A stretch of 64,000 nucleotides of DNA from an uncultured Parasphingopyxis sp. (GCF_937129435.1 NZ_CAKZNF010000004.1:62001-126000); one strand, 5' to 3'. Shown: positions 43,517-53,344, counted from the stretch's first letter. Notes: a model not told the origin generated them from the sequence alone. Numbers and translations: made by a program.

Positions 43517-43589
43517 CCGTTAGGGCAGAGCCTGTCGAAGCCCGCCTCTCCTCCCGCGAAACGCCCTTCGACAAGCTCAGGGCTAACGG
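43517..43589. repeat. Palindromic repeat D, copy 1
   Basis: CCGTTAGGGCAGAGCCTG followed by TCGAAGCCCG on the left is inverted relative to CGCCCTTCGACAAGCTCAGG followed by GCTAACGG on the right. The element lies between the metallophosphoesterase and glycosyltransferase genes. A second copy is at 63633-63706. Such 'cttcgacaagctcag' palindromes are widespread in proteobacterial intergenic DNA. Confidence 0.85.
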
Positions 43590-43602
43590 TGCTTTGTCGA
43601 GA

Positions 43603-44466
43603 CTATGCAGCCATCTTCCGTTCATCCTCCACATCGCGCGCGGCCATTTCGTCGGCCCAGTGCAGCACCTCCATCCGGCCGTCGAAATGTTCGACCAGCG
43701 CCGTGCAGCCTTCGACCCAGTCGCCGTCATTATAATATTCGACGCCCTCGATATCGCGGATTTCGGCGGTGTGGATGTGACCGCAGACGACGCCGTCGAC
43801 GCCGCGGCGCCCGGCCGCATCGGCCACCACCTCCTCGAACTTGGAGATGAAGGAGACCGCGTTCTTCACCTTGTGCTTGGCGTGTTTCGACAGCGACCAA
43901 TAGGGCATGCCGAAGCGGCGCCGGATCGCGTTGACCCAGCGATTCAGCCCCATCATGACCTCGTAAGCCACGTCGCCGAGATAGGCGAGCCAGCGGTGCG
44001 AAAGCATGATCGCATCGAATTCGTCGCCATGGAGCACGAGCAGACGCCGCCCGTCCGCCGTCTCGTGAACCGCCTTGCGCAGGATCTCGACCCCGCCGAA
44101 ATGGAGGCCGGTAAACTGCCGGAACATCTCGTCGTGATTGCCCGGAATATAGACGATCCTTGTGCCGCGCTTGGCGCGTTTCAGGATGCGCCAGACGACG
44201 TCGTTATGCTCGTCGGGCCAGTAGAACTTCTTCTTCATCCGCCAGCCGTCGATGATGTCGCCGACAAGGTACATCGTCTCGCTGTCGACGCTGTCGAGAA
44301 AGTCGATCAGCATATGGGCGTTGCAGCCCTTGGTGCCGAGATGGATGTCGGAAATCCAGATCGTCCGGTATCTGCGGCGCTCACCCTCGCTCTCGGGCGT
44401 GGCAAACCGGCGGCTCATGCGCCCGAGGCTGTTCAGGTCTGTTGGTAGATCGAGCGGTGTTTCCAT
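43603..44466 (-). CDS. UDP-2,3-diacylglucosamine diphosphatase-like metallophosphoesterase
   Basis: A 287-residue calcineurin-like phosphoesterase. The metal-binding motifs occur in order: WISDIHLGTKGCNAH, YLVGDIIDGWRM, YIPGNHDEMFR, VLHGDEFDAI and VVCGHIHTAEI. The family includes LpxH-like UDP-diacylglucosamine hydrolases of lipid A synthesis, but this longer alphaproteobacterial type may have another envelope substrate. Its partner downstream is a GT-B glycosyltransferase. Pairing of these two suggests glycolipid metabolism, as inference. Confidence 0.88.
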   Translation of the reverse strand: METPLDLPTDLNSLGRMSRRFATPESEGERRRYRTIWISDIHLGTKGCNAHMLIDFLDSVDSETMYLVGDIIDGWRMKKKFYWPDEHNDVVWRILKRAKRGTRIVYIPGNHDEMFRQFTGLHFGGVEILRKAVHETADGRRLLVLHGDEFDAIMLSHRWLAYLGDVAYEVMMGLNRWVNAIRRRFGMPYWSLSKHAKHKVKNAVSFISKFEEVVADAAGRRGVDGVVCGHIHTAEIRDIEGVEYYNDGDWVEGCTALVEHFDGRMEVLHWADEMAARDVEDERKMAA

Positions 44467-44602
44467 CGGCTGCCCCCGGATTTTCGTTCCGCTCGAGAGC
44501 TATGGCGACCTTTTGTTACAGGAGAATCGCTTGCGGATGACAATCGCGCGTCACCTTGCCTTGCCGCTTGCCTTTATTTTTCCGGCGCATAGATAGCGCC
44601 GC

Positions 44603-46255
44603 ATGCCCATCATCACGTTCAACGGCCATGAGGCGGTGCGACTTCGCAAAGCGAACACGGCATCGTCATGGGGTAATCGCTCCGAGATCAACCGCGTCGA
44701 ACCGGTCGCCAAACCGGCGTTTTCCGTGCCGTTCCGGCTGGAACCGGGCGAGAAGATCTTCACGATCGGTTCGTGCTTTGCACGCAACGTCGAGGCCGAG
44801 CTACGCAAACGCGGCTTCAAGGTACCGATGCGCGACCTTTTCAAGACGCCTGCCTTCGAGAAACTGAGCCCCGAAATCGTCAACAATTTCGGCACGCCGT
44901 CCATCTACAACGAACTTGCCTGGGCATTCGGCGAAGAGCCGTTCGACGAGGGCAAGGGCTTTGTCGAGGTCCGGCCCGGCCAGTTCATCGACTTGCATAT
45001 GGTGCCCAGCATCCGCCCCGGACCGATCGAGGACGTGCGCGCCCGGCGCGCCGGGCTGCACGAAGCGACACGTTCGCTGGCGGATTGCCGCGTGCTGATC
45101 ATGACGCTGGGTCTGGTCGAGCTGTGGTATGACAATGTGAGCGGAGACTATCTGAACGTCGCGCCGCTACCGTCCACGCTCAATGCCTTTCCTGACCGGT
45201 TTTCGCTCCATGTGCTGAGTTTCGACGACTGCTACCGCTATCTGCACCAGGCCTTCGATATTGCATTCAAATATGGCCGCAAGGACCTCCAGGTCGTGCT
45301 CACGGTATCGCCCGTGCCGATGACGGCGACTCATCGCGATTGCGACGTACTCGTGGCGAACAGCTATTCGAAATCGGTGCTCCGCGCGGTGGCCGAGCAG
45401 ATCTGCGCCGAAGACCAGCGGATCAGCTATTTTCCGAGCTATGAGTCCGTGACTCTCAGTGACCGGCGGATCGCGTGGATGGACGATCTGGTTCACGTCA
45501 CCGAATATCTGATCGCGTTCAACGTCGACCGGATGGTCAGTGCCTATAGCGGCGAGGACGGCACCGAATTGGCGCCACCGGACGCAGTGGAGTTACCTCG
45601 CGAGTCTGCCGAGGCGTTGATCTTCGCCGACAAGGCTCGCGATGCGCGCAACCGCAGCGACCGCGCGTTCTTCAAGAAGGAAGCGCATCGGGCCAAGGAT
45701 TCGCCCGGCTTTGCCATCGAATATGCGCGCTTCCTGTTCGATCAGGGGGAATTCGACGAGGCGCTGGCGGTCATCGCCGATGATGACAGTCGTTCGGCTA
45801 TCGTCCTGCGCGGCGAACTGCTTTATGCACTGGAAGATTTCGCTGCTGTCGTGGAGACAGTCCGCCCGCTCTGCAAACGCGGTGTAAAGGGCAACGCCCA
45901 GTGGCGATTGCGGACGAACTCGGCCGTTCGTTTGGGCTCCGTAGAAGAGATCGAGGCGACCCGCGATGCCTGGATCGTCGCCGACCCGCGCCGCGAAACC
46001 TTCATTCTTACGCAGATCGGATCGGCGCTGCGCCGTGCGGGGCATCAGGATTTGGCGTTCGGCCACCTGTCGAAGGCAATGGGCCATACAGATGCCTATG
46101 CCGTGACCCAGCTCGAGATGGCGACGTTGCTGTTGGAAAGAGGCGAGATCGATCGGGCCGAAGCGACGATCGCCGACATCAAACCGGAAATTCCCGCGCA
46201 GGAGAACCGTCTGGCGGCACTCAGGAAAAGGATCGACGCCGAACGCGCCGCCTGA
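44603..46255 (+). CDS. GSCFA domain protein with C-terminal helical repeats
   Basis: A 550-residue protein. The GSCFA signature is EKIFTIGSCFARNVEAELRK at residues about 52-71, and the domain runs to about 310 (VLTVSPVPMTATHRD, YFPSYESVTL). The domain is related to SGNH hydrolases and often occurs near glycosyltransferases. Residues about 370-540 form TPR-like helical pairs (FAIEYARFLFDQGEFDEALA, QLEMATLLLERGEIDRAEAT). No signal peptide is seen. It diverges from the phosphoesterase gene. The substrate is unknown. Confidence 0.88.
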   Translation: MPIITFNGHEAVRLRKANTASSWGNRSEINRVEPVAKPAFSVPFRLEPGEKIFTIGSCFARNVEAELRKRGFKVPMRDLFKTPAFEKLSPEIVNNFGTPSIYNELAWAFGEEPFDEGKGFVEVRPGQFIDLHMVPSIRPGPIEDVRARRAGLHEATRSLADCRVLIMTLGLVELWYDNVSGDYLNVAPLPSTLNAFPDRFSLHVLSFDDCYRYLHQAFDIAFKYGRKDLQVVLTVSPVPMTATHRDCDVLVANSYSKSVLRAVAEQICAEDQRISYFPSYESVTLSDRRIAWMDDLVHVTEYLIAFNVDRMVSAYSGEDGTELAPPDAVELPRESAEALIFADKARDARNRSDRAFFKKEAHRAKDSPGFAIEYARFLFDQGEFDEALAVIADDDSRSAIVLRGELLYALEDFAAVVETVRPLCKRGVKGNAQWRLRTNSAVRLGSVEEIEATRDAWIVADPRRETFILTQIGSALRRAGHQDLAFGHLSKAMGHTDAYAVTQLEMATLLLERGEIDRAEATIADIKPEIPAQENRLAALRKRIDAERAA

Positions 46256-46259
46256 ACGA

Positions 46260-47258
46260 CTACGCCGTCAAAATAATCTTCCCGATATGATCGCCCGCTT
46301 CCATCCGCGCGTGCGCCGATGAAGCTTCGGCGAGCGGGATTGACTGGTCCATCACCGGCTTGAGTTTGCCCTCTTCCACCAGCGGCCAGACGATACGGTG
46401 TATCTCGTCGGCAAGCAGCCCCTTGAACTCGCCCGACCGCGCACGCAGCGTCGATCCGGTCAGTGTCAGCCGCCGCGACATCAGCTGCGCCATGTTGATC
46501 TCGGCCTGCAGCCCGCCCTGCACGGCGATGGTGACGTGGCGGCCGTCCTCTTTCAGGCATTGCATGTTGCGCGCGACATAATCGCCGGCGACCATGTCGA
46601 GCACAATCTCGACGCCCTTGCTATCCGTCAGCGCCTTGACCTCTTCGACGAAATCCCTGGTCTTGTAGTTGATCGCATGCGCCGCACCGATCTTGAGCGC
46701 CTCTTCGCATTTCTCGTCGCTGCCGCAAGTGACAATGACGGTGAGATCGAACAGCTTGCCGAGCATGATCGCCATCGATCCGATGCCGCTCGTGCCGCCA
46801 TGGACGAGCGCCGTTTCGCCTTCCCTGGCATAGGCGCGCTCGAACAGATTGTGCCAGACGGTGAACAGCGTCTCCGGCATCGCCGCCGCTTCTTCGATCG
46901 ACAGCGCATCGGGCACAGGCAGGCACTGCGGGACGGGCGCGACGCAATATTCGGCATATCCGCCGCCGGAAACGAGTGCGCAAAGCTGCTGCCCCATCAG
47001 GTCGCCGGACACACCATCGCCCAGCGCGACGACCTCTCCGGCGATTTCGAGTCCCGGGATGGAAGGAGCGCCGGGCGGGGGCGGATAGAAGCCCTGGCGC
47101 TGGATGACGTCGGGCCGGTTGACCCCCGCCGCAGCCACCTTGATCAGGACTTCACCAACAGCCGGTTCCGGCACGTCGCGCGTCACGGGAACGAGCGCTT
47201 CGGGGCCGCCGGGCGTCTCGATATCGATCGCGGTCATCGTTTGCGGCAAATCGGCCAC
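46260..47258 (-). CDS. NAD(P)H-quinone oxidoreductase (zeta-crystallin-like)
   Basis: A 332-residue zinc-free MDR oxidoreductase. VAAAGVNRPDVIQRQGFYPP, IPGLEIAGEVVALGDG and the Rossmann loop VHGGTSGIGSMAIMLG define the PIG3/quinone oxidoreductase type. It lacks structural zinc cysteines. I chose GTG 47258, giving the start VADLPQTMTAIDI common in relatives; ATG 47237 is an alternative with no ribosome site. It reduces quinones or other electrophiles with NADPH. It diverges from the DUF1192 gene. Confidence 0.92.
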   Translation of the reverse strand: MADLPQTMTAIDIETPGGPEALVPVTRDVPEPAVGEVLIKVAAAGVNRPDVIQRQGFYPPPPGAPSIPGLEIAGEVVALGDGVSGDLMGQQLCALVSGGGYAEYCVAPVPQCLPVPDALSIEEAAAMPETLFTVWHNLFERAYAREGETALVHGGTSGIGSMAIMLGKLFDLTVIVTCGSDEKCEEALKIGAAHAINYKTRDFVEEVKALTDSKGVEIVLDMVAGDYVARNMQCLKEDGRHVTIAVQGGLQAEINMAQLMSRRLTLTGSTLRARSGEFKGLLADEIHRIVWPLVEEGKLKPVMDQSIPLAEASSAHARMEAGDHIGKIILTA

Positions 47259-47297
47259 GTTTCTTTCCCCTAAACCCCGCAATTCGCCGCCGCCTTA

Positions 47298-47326
47298 TTG
47301 ACAGCACGGGGGCGAGGGTCAACTTT
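47298..47326 (+). promoter_or_regulatory. Promoter of the DUF1192 gene (possibly leaderless)
   Basis: TTGACA at 47298-47303 is a consensus -35. With 17 bases of spacing, AACTTT at 47321-47326 is a weak -10. Transcription would start near 47333, the ATG itself, so the transcript may be leaderless; no Shine-Dalgarno precedes the ATG. This is inferred from spacing. Confidence 0.5.
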
Positions 47327-47332
47327 AGGGTC

Positions 47333-47530
47333 ATGGATTTGGACGAACTTTTCGCCACAAAGCCCGAAGATCCCCTGACGCTGCTTTGCAGGGAGGATCT
47401 CGATCCGCTGTCCGTCGCCGAACTGGAATTGCGGATCGAGGCGCTGGAGGCCGAAATCGGCCGGGTAAAGGCGAAGATGGACGGCGCGGTCAGCCATCGC
47501 AAGGCGGCCGACGAGCTGTTCAAGCGATGA
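47333..47530 (+). CDS. DUF1192 small protein
   Basis: A 65-residue alphaproteobacterial DUF1192 protein: MDLDELFATKPEDPLTLLCR, then LDPLSVAELELRIEALEAEI forming a short coiled coil, and SHRKAADELFKR. The family's role is not established. It diverges from the quinone oxidoreductase gene and precedes clpA on the same strand, separated by 135 bases that hold the clpA promoter region. Confidence 0.92.
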   Translation: MDLDELFATKPEDPLTLLCREDLDPLSVAELELRIEALEAEIGRVKAKMDGAVSHRKAADELFKR

Positions 47531-47590
47531 CGGTTTCGCGAAACGGGCAAGCGCCTCACGCGCCGCAATCAGCCTGTTTCACTCGCCTTG

Positions 47591-47621
47591 TTAACTTTTT
47601 CGTTAACCATTCCCATATAGG
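47591..47621 (+). promoter_or_regulatory. Possible CtrA-controlled promoter of clpA
   Basis: TTAA at 47591-47594 and TTAACCAT at 47603-47610 resemble the CtrA box TTAA-N7-TTAACCAT, but with an N8 gap. TATAGG at 47616-47621 could be the -10. The box would cover positions about -37 to -18. CtrA control is inference. Confidence 0.4.
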
Positions 47622-47665
47622 ATTTACGCCGCCCGAAGTGGTTGGAGCGGCACGGAGTTAACCTT

Positions 47666-49996
47666 ATGCCTTCATTTGCCCGCGAACTCGAACAGACGCT
47701 GCACAATGCGCTCGCCGAAGCGGCGAACCGCAAGCATGAATATGCGACGCTCGAACATCTGCTGCTGGCACTCACCGACGACGATCACGCGGCACAGGTG
47801 ATGACGGCGTGCGGCGTCGAGATTTCCGAGCTGCAGGAAGCCGTCACCGTCTATCTCGACAATGAGCTCGACGCGCTCAAGATCGACGGCACGACCGACC
47901 CCTCCCCCACCAGCGGTTTCCAGCGAGTCGTTCAGCGCGCGATCCTGCATGTCCAGTCCTCGGGCCGCGACGAAGTGACGGGCGCCAATGTACTCGTCGC
48001 GCTGTTTTCGGAACGCGAAAGCTATGCCGTCTATTTCCTGCAGCAGCAGGATATGAGCCGGCTCGACGCCGTCAGCTTCATCTCGCACGGCGTCGGCAAG
48101 GGCGACAGCTCGGCCGAACTGCCGCAGGGCACGAACAACGACGAAGAGGCCGAGAGCGAAACCAAGCAGAGTGGCAAGAAGAAGAACGAAAGCGCGCTCA
48201 AGCAGTTCTGCGTCGATCTCAACGAGAAGGCGAAGGCCGGCAAGATCGACCCGCTGATCGGCCGTTCGACCGAGGTCGACCGCACGGTGCAGATCCTGTG
48301 CCGCCGTTCGAAGAACAACCCGCTCTATGTCGGCGAGCCCGGAGTCGGCAAGACGGCGATCGCCGAGGGCCTCGCCCGCCGGATCACCGAGGGCGACGTG
48401 CCCGAAGTGCTCGAACCGGCTGTCATCTACGCGCTCGACATGGGCGCATTGCTCGCGGGAACGCGCTATCGCGGCGATTTCGAGGAGCGGCTGAAGGCGG
48501 TCGTCTCCGAACTGGAAAAGCTGCCCCACGCGATCCTCTTCATCGACGAGATTCACACGGTGATCGGCGCGGGCGCGACATCGGGCGGCGCGATGGATGC
48601 TTCGAACCTGCTGAAACCTGCCCTCTCCAGCGGAACGATCCGTTGCATCGGATCGACCACGTACAAAGAGTTTCGCAACCATTTCGAGAAGGATCGCGCG
48701 CTGCTCCGCCGGTTCCAGAAGATCGACATCAACGAGCCGACGATCGAGGACACGATCAAGATCCTCCAGGGCCTGCGTCCCAATTTCGAGGAGCATCACA
48801 AGGTCAAATATACGCAGGACGCGATCAAGGCCGCGGTCGAATTGTCGGCACGCTACATCAACGACCGCAAGCTGCCCGACAAAGCGATCGACGTGATCGA
48901 CGAGACCGGCGCCAGCCAGATGCTCGTCGCACCGTCGAAGCGCCGCAAGATGATCACGCCGAACGAGATCGAACATGTCGTCTCGATGATGGCGCGTATC
49001 CCACCGAAACAGGTGTCGAGCGACGACAAGCAGGTGCTCGAAACGCTCGAGCAGGACCTGAAGCGCGTCGTCTTCGGCCAGGATCTGGCGATCGAGACGC
49101 TGTCGTCGGCGATCAAGCTCAGCCGCGCCGGCCTGCGCGAACCGCAAAAGCCGATCGGCAATTATCTCTTCAGCGGCCCCACCGGCGTCGGCAAGACCGA
49201 GGTCGCGCGGCAATTGTCGTCGATCCTCGGCATTCCGCTCGAACGTTTCGACATGTCCGAATATATGGAACGCCACAGCGTCTCGCGCCTGATCGGCGCG
49301 CCTCCGGGCTATGTGGGCTACGACCAGGGCGGGCTGCTGACCGATGCCGTCGACAAGAACCCGCATTGCGTGCTGCTGCTCGACGAGGTCGAAAAGGCGC
49401 ATCCGGACCTGTTCAACGTGCTGTTGCAGGTGATGGATAACGGCAAGCTCACCGATCACCACGGCAAGTCGGTCGATTTCCGCAACGTCATCCTGATCAT
49501 GACGACCAATGCCGGCGCCGCCGACATGGCGAGCGAGGGCATCGGCTTCGGCAATATTTCGAAGGAGGATGCGAGCGAGGAAGCGGTGAAGAAGATGTTC
49601 ACCCCCGAATTCCGCAACCGCCTCGATGCGATCGTACCGTTCGGCTATCTGCCGCCGCAGGTCGTCGCCCGCGTCGTCGACAAGTTCATCCTCGAACTCG
49701 AATTGCAGCTCGAGGATCGCAACGTCCACATCAAGCTCGACGACGAGGCCAAGGCATGGCTCACGAGCCGCGGCTATGACAAGCTGTACGGCGCGCGCCC
49801 GATGAGCCGCCTGATCCAGGAGAAGATCAAGCAGCCGCTGGCCGAGGAGCTATTGTTCGGCAAGCTGCTCAACGGCGGCGAGGTCAATGTCACGGTGAAA
49901 GACGACAAGCTCGAATTCGAGCTGACCCCCGCCCCGCCCAAGCGTAAACCGCCGAAAAAGAAGAAGAAAACGGCGGCTAAGAGCGAAGAGGGCTGA
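47666..49996 (+). CDS. clpA: ATP-dependent Clp protease ATP-binding subunit ClpA
   Basis: A 776-residue AAA+ unfoldase that feeds substrates to ClpP. The Clp-N domain spans residues about 1-140 ([20 protein letters not shown]). AAA1 has Walker [17 protein letters not shown] and Walker [18 protein letters not shown]2 has [14 protein letters not shown] and [20 protein letters not shown]. There is no ClpB-type middle domain, so this is ClpA. The tail is lysine rich. ACGGAG lies 8 bases before ATG 47666; the longer frame is rejected. The adaptor gene clpS, often just upstream, is absent here. Confidence 0.97.
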   Translation: MPSFARELEQTLHNALAEAANRKHEYATLEHLLLALTDDDHAAQVMTACGVEISELQEAVTVYLDNELDALKIDGTTDPSPTSGFQRVVQRAILHVQSSGRDEVTGANVLVALFSERESYAVYFLQQQDMSRLDAVSFISHGVGKGDSSAELPQGTNNDEEAESETKQSGKKKNESALKQFCVDLNEKAKAGKIDPLIGRSTEVDRTVQILCRRSKNNPLYVGEPGVGKTAIAEGLARRITEGDVPEVLEPAVIYALDMGALLAGTRYRGDFEERLKAVVSELEKLPHAILFIDEIHTVIGAGATSGGAMDASNLLKPALSSGTIRCIGSTTYKEFRNHFEKDRALLRRFQKIDINEPTIEDTIKILQGLRPNFEEHHKVKYTQDAIKAAVELSARYINDRKLPDKAIDVIDETGASQMLVAPSKRRKMITPNEIEHVVSMMARIPPKQVSSDDKQVLETLEQDLKRVVFGQDLAIETLSSAIKLSRAGLREPQKPIGNYLFSGPTGVGKTEVARQLSSILGIPLERFDMSEYMERHSVSRLIGAPPGYVGYDQGGLLTDAVDKNPHCVLLLDEVEKAHPDLFNVLLQVMDNGKLTDHHGKSVDFRNVILIMTTNAGAADMASEGIGFGNISKEDASEEAVKKMFTPEFRNRLDAIVPFGYLPPQVVARVVDKFILELELQLEDRNVHIKLDDEAKAWLTSRGYDKLYGARPMSRLIQEKIKQPLAEELLFGKLLNGGEVNVTVKDDKLEFELTPAPPKRKPPKKKKKTAAKSEEG

Positions 49997-50055
49997 GGCT
50001 GTCGAAGAGGTGAGCGCATCCGCGTTCGCTTCAGACCTGTTAACCTCCGGACTGC

Positions 50056-50149
50056 CGTCATTGCGAGCTAAGCGAAGCAATCCAGAGCCACAAACGCCAT
50101 CGCTGGCGGCTCTGGATTGCCGCGTCGCCTTCGGCTCCTCGCAATGACG
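50056..50149. repeat. Palindromic repeat E upstream of the PBP gene
   Basis: CGTCATTGCGAG at 50056-50067 and CTCGCAATGACG at 50138-50149 are exact inverted ends. CAATCCAGAGCC and GGCTCTGGATTG pair inside, with extra GCGAAG and CTTCGGC blocks between. It fills most of the 262-base gap between clpA and the PBP gene. This type is frequent in alphaproteobacteria, and this is the only copy here. Confidence 0.88.
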
Positions 50150-50258
50150 AGAGATCGATTGCCGATCGCGCTCTACGACAAAGGGCCTCTCCGCCAGCCC
50201 GGTCCCCGCGCAAATGCTGGCATCTTCGCTTACACTGCTTTATGTCGGTAACACGGAA

Positions 50259-52565
50259 ATGGCGCAGGACGACAATCACCTGTTCGGGAACGACCCCGAG
50301 ACGCGTCGGCGGCGGCTGATCGGCCCCTATGCCGACGACCCCGCCTTCGATCCCTATTACGCATCCGATATCCGGGATCGCGCCGATGACGCGCGCTTCG
50401 ATCCGGTCGATCCCGATTATGACGGCTATACCGAATATGGCCGGGACCATGAGGATCGGGAGCCGGTCGACTGGGCCGGTGCGGTGCGCGAACAGACCGA
50501 GGCGCGCGAACGCGATGCTTCGGCGCCGCCGCCCGACGACCCTGACGACATCGCCGAAGATACCCGCCGACCGGGCCGCGGCTGGTGGTTCTGGCTCAAA
50601 TGGGCGCTGTACGGCTTTCTCGCCTTCTTCTTCATCCTGATCGCCTGGCTGATCATCGCCGCGCCGGTTTCGCGCACGGCCCAGCCGACCGTGCCGCCCG
50701 AGATCGTTTTGACCGCGGCGGACGGCACGCCGATCGCGCGTTCCGGCCCGATCATGGACCGGCCGGTGACGATGGACGAGCTGCCGCCCTATGTGGCGCA
50801 GGCCTTCATGGCGATCGAGGACCGGCGGTTCGAGGAGCATTGGGGCATCGATCCGCGCGGCATCGGCCGGGCGCTCTGGTCGAACATGACGTCGGACAGC
50901 GTCCAGGGCGGCAGTACGATCACCCAGCAGCTCGTCAAGATCACCTATCTGGATTCGGAACGCACACTGTTCCGCAAGATCCAGGAAGTGCCGATATCGC
51001 TCTGGCTCGAACTCTGGCTTTCCAAGGACCAGATCATGGAGCGCTATTTGTCGAACGTCTATTTCGGCGACAATGTCTACGGGCTGCGCGCCGCCTCGCT
51101 CCACTATTTCTACCGGCACCCGGAAAATCTGACGCTGAGCCAGGCGACGATGCTCGCGGGGCTGGTCAAGGCGCCGTCGCGGCTCGCCCCGACGAACAAT
51201 CTCGAGGGCGCGCAGGAGCGGCAACGCGTCGTGATCGCGGCGATGGTCGATGCCGGTTATCTGACCGAGGCAGAAGGCGCCGCCGTCCCGCTCGCCGAGG
51301 TCGACCACCGGCCGCGAGAGGACATGCCGCGCGGCGGCTATTTCGCCGACTGGGCGATGGACGAGGCGCGCGACGTGCTTCCGGCCGGCTATGAAACGGT
51401 CGAGGTACAGACCACGCTAGACTGGGAGTTGCAGCAGCTTGCCGAGCGCGCGGCGCGCAACGGCACGCCGGCGGGCGCGCAGGTGGCGCTGGTGGCGATG
51501 CGGACGAACGGCGACGTCGTCGCGATGGTCGGCGGGCGCGACTATGCGACCTCGGCCTTCAACCGCGCGACGCAGGCGGAGCGGCAACCCGGATCGACCT
51601 TCAAGATCATCGTCTATTTCGCCGCGCTGCAATCCGGCATGACGCCCGAGACCATCGTCAACGACACGCCGATCGAGACCGGCGATTATCGCCCGTCCAA
51701 TTCCGGCGGCACCTATCGCGGCCGGATCACCTTGCGCGAAGCCTTCGCCCGGTCGAGCAATGTCGTCGCGGTCCGGCTCTACCAGCAGCTCGGGCCCGAA
51801 GCGATCGCCGAAGCCGCGCGCACGCTGGGGCTGGAGCGCGAACTGCCGACCAATCCCGCCGTTGCACTGGGCAGCGCGGAGATGACGCTGCTCGAACTGA
51901 CCTCCGTCTATGCGTCGATTGCGGGAGGCTATTCGCCGGTTTCGCCGCACGCCATTCCGCAGGAGGAAGCCGGCTTTTTCGGATCGCTCTTCTCCGGACC
52001 GAGCCGCGTCCCCTCGCGCCAACGCGAGCAGATGCTCGACCTCTTGAACGCCGCCGTCGACGGCGGCACCGGCAATGCCGCTCGGCTTGCCATCCCGGCC
52101 TATGGCAAGACCGGAACGACGCAGAACAGCCGCGACGCGCTGTTCGTCGGTTTCGCGGGCGATCTCGTCGTCGGCGTCTGGATCGGAAACGACGACAACA
52201 CGCCATTGGGCAGCGCCAGCGGCGGCGGCGCGCCCGCGCGGATCTGGCGCCAGTTCATGGCGGGCGCGATTCAAGGCGCGGCCCCGGCCCCAACGCCCCG
52301 CCGGCCCGAACGCCGCGAAGTCGAACCGGCCATCGAGCCGGAAGAACCGGCGATCGAGAAACCCGTCGTCACCTTCGACGAAGACGGCAATGTGATCGTG
52401 GAGACGCCCGTCGGGGGCGGCCGCATCGGCATCGACGGCAACGGCCTGACCGTCGAGCCCGACCGCGAAACGCGCCGGCGGCTCGACGAGCTGGAGCGCG
52501 TCGGCGAGGACATCGAACGCCGGACCGAGGACGCCCGCCGCGCCGTCGAGGACGCGACGCGCTAG
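50259..52565 (+). CDS. Class A penicillin-binding protein (PBP1A-like transglycosylase/transpeptidase)
   Basis: A 768-residue bifunctional peptidoglycan synthase. An acidic cytoplasmic N-terminus of about 105 residues precedes one membrane segment (LKWALYGFLAFFFILIAWLI). The GT51 glycosyltransferase domain has AIEDRRFEEHWGIDPRGIGR and GGSTITQQLVKITYL. The transpeptidase domain has SxxK in QPGSTFKIIVYFA (Ser near 445), SSN in FARSSNVVAVRLY and KTG in AYGKTGTTQNSRDALFVGF. The C-terminus is proline and glutamate rich. ATG 50259 is preferred over 50214. Confidence 0.95.
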   Translation: MAQDDNHLFGNDPETRRRRLIGPYADDPAFDPYYASDIRDRADDARFDPVDPDYDGYTEYGRDHEDREPVDWAGAVREQTEARERDASAPPPDDPDDIAEDTRRPGRGWWFWLKWALYGFLAFFFILIAWLIIAAPVSRTAQPTVPPEIVLTAADGTPIARSGPIMDRPVTMDELPPYVAQAFMAIEDRRFEEHWGIDPRGIGRALWSNMTSDSVQGGSTITQQLVKITYLDSERTLFRKIQEVPISLWLELWLSKDQIMERYLSNVYFGDNVYGLRAASLHYFYRHPENLTLSQATMLAGLVKAPSRLAPTNNLEGAQERQRVVIAAMVDAGYLTEAEGAAVPLAEVDHRPREDMPRGGYFADWAMDEARDVLPAGYETVEVQTTLDWELQQLAERAARNGTPAGAQVALVAMRTNGDVVAMVGGRDYATSAFNRATQAERQPGSTFKIIVYFAALQSGMTPETIVNDTPIETGDYRPSNSGGTYRGRITLREAFARSSNVVAVRLYQQLGPEAIAEAARTLGLERELPTNPAVALGSAEMTLLELTSVYASIAGGYSPVSPHAIPQEEAGFFGSLFSGPSRVPSRQREQMLDLLNAAVDGGTGNAARLAIPAYGKTGTTQNSRDALFVGFAGDLVVGVWIGNDDNTPLGSASGGGAPARIWRQFMAGAIQGAAPAPTPRRPERREVEPAIEPEEPAIEKPVVTFDEDGNVIVETPVGGGRIGIDGNGLTVEPDRETRRRLDELERVGEDIERRTEDARRAVEDATR

Positions 52566-52574
52566 GCTCCGGGG

Positions 52575-53276
52575 CTAGTCGCCCGTGCCGATCTTTTCGG
52601 GGAGCGAAAACAGCGTGAAGAAGCGCTCGGCCGCTTGCCGATCCCCCTCGACGGCAAGCTCGCCCGTCGCTTCGAACTGCTCCAACGGTTTCGTGCCATA
52701 GGCAAGCGACGCGACGATCCCCGGCCGGCATTCGAGCAGCGCGTCGACATCCTTGGCCTCGGCTCGGCTCGTGTCGACCCGCCCCTTGTGGGCATGGGCG
52801 ACAAACTCCTCGCCGCGCAGCCGGAACCCGATGCGCAAATCGAGATTGTCGGGAATATCCGAAACGACCATCGCGCGCAGGCTCAGCATGATGGCGGTGG
52901 GCGAGATGTGTAGCGAGGTGTCGTGATCCGGATGGCGCGTCGACCATCTCCCCATCATCTGGATCACCGGTTCCGCCTCATAGCCCCATTCGGTCAAACC
53001 GTAGACCTGAACCGATGCGGGCGGCGGCAATTTCTCCCGCCGGACGATCCCGAAACCTTCGAGCCTTTCGAGCCGCTGGGTCAGGACATTGGCACTGAGC
53101 CCTGTCAGCTCGGCGCGGATTTCGCCAAACCGTCGGGGCCCGAGCAGCAGTTCGCGAATGATGAGGATCGACCAGCGTTCCCCAATCATTTCAAGCGCAA
53201 AGGCCGTGCCGCAGGCATCGTCATACCAGCGCCTTCTCTCGGCTTGCCCCGTTTCGGTTGTTTTTTGTAACTCCAC
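52575..53276 (-). CDS. HxlR-family regulator fused to an SCP2-like domain
   Basis: A 233-residue transcription regulator. The N-terminal HxlR winged helix has CGTAFALEMIGERWSILIIR, ELLLGPRRFGEIRAELTGLS and RLERLEGFGIVRREKLPPPA. Stand-alone HxlR proteins are about 110-130 residues. Residues about 125-230 resemble a sterol-carrier (SCP2-like) domain ending in GELAVEGDRQAAERFFTLF, perhaps a ligand sensor. The start is GTG 53276, inside the dyad GTAACT-N4-AGTTGC. It is divergent from the VOC/GST array and likely controls it and itself. Confidence 0.87.
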   Translation of the reverse strand: MELQKTTETGQAERRRWYDDACGTAFALEMIGERWSILIIRELLLGPRRFGEIRAELTGLSANVLTQRLERLEGFGIVRREKLPPPASVQVYGLTEWGYEAEPVIQMMGRWSTRHPDHDTSLHISPTAIMLSLRAMVVSDIPDNLDLRIGFRLRGEEFVAHAHKGRVDTSRAEAKDVDALLECRPGIVASLAYGTKPLEQFEATGELAVEGDRQAAERFFTLFSLPEKIGTGD

Positions 53277-53293
53277 AGTTGCTTTTAATAACT
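53265..53293 (+). promoter_or_regulatory. Promoter and operator-like dyad of the VOC/GST array
   Basis: TTGTAA at 53265-53270 and ATAACT at 53288-53293 are spaced by 17 bases and fit a sigma-70-like promoter. GTAACT (53267-53272), CCAC, AGTTGC (53277-53282) form an inverted repeat overlapping the -35 and the regulator's own GTG start. This position would let the HxlR protein repress both directions. Inference from position and symmetry only. Confidence 0.5.
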
Positions 53294-53344
53294 ACCATGG
53301 CCAACACCGTCAAATACCGATTCGCACGTCGAAAGGAACGCGCC

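Noticed and set aside
47672..49729. A 685-codon minus-strand open frame opposite clpA
   Set aside because: Shadow of the clearly conserved ClpA sequence.
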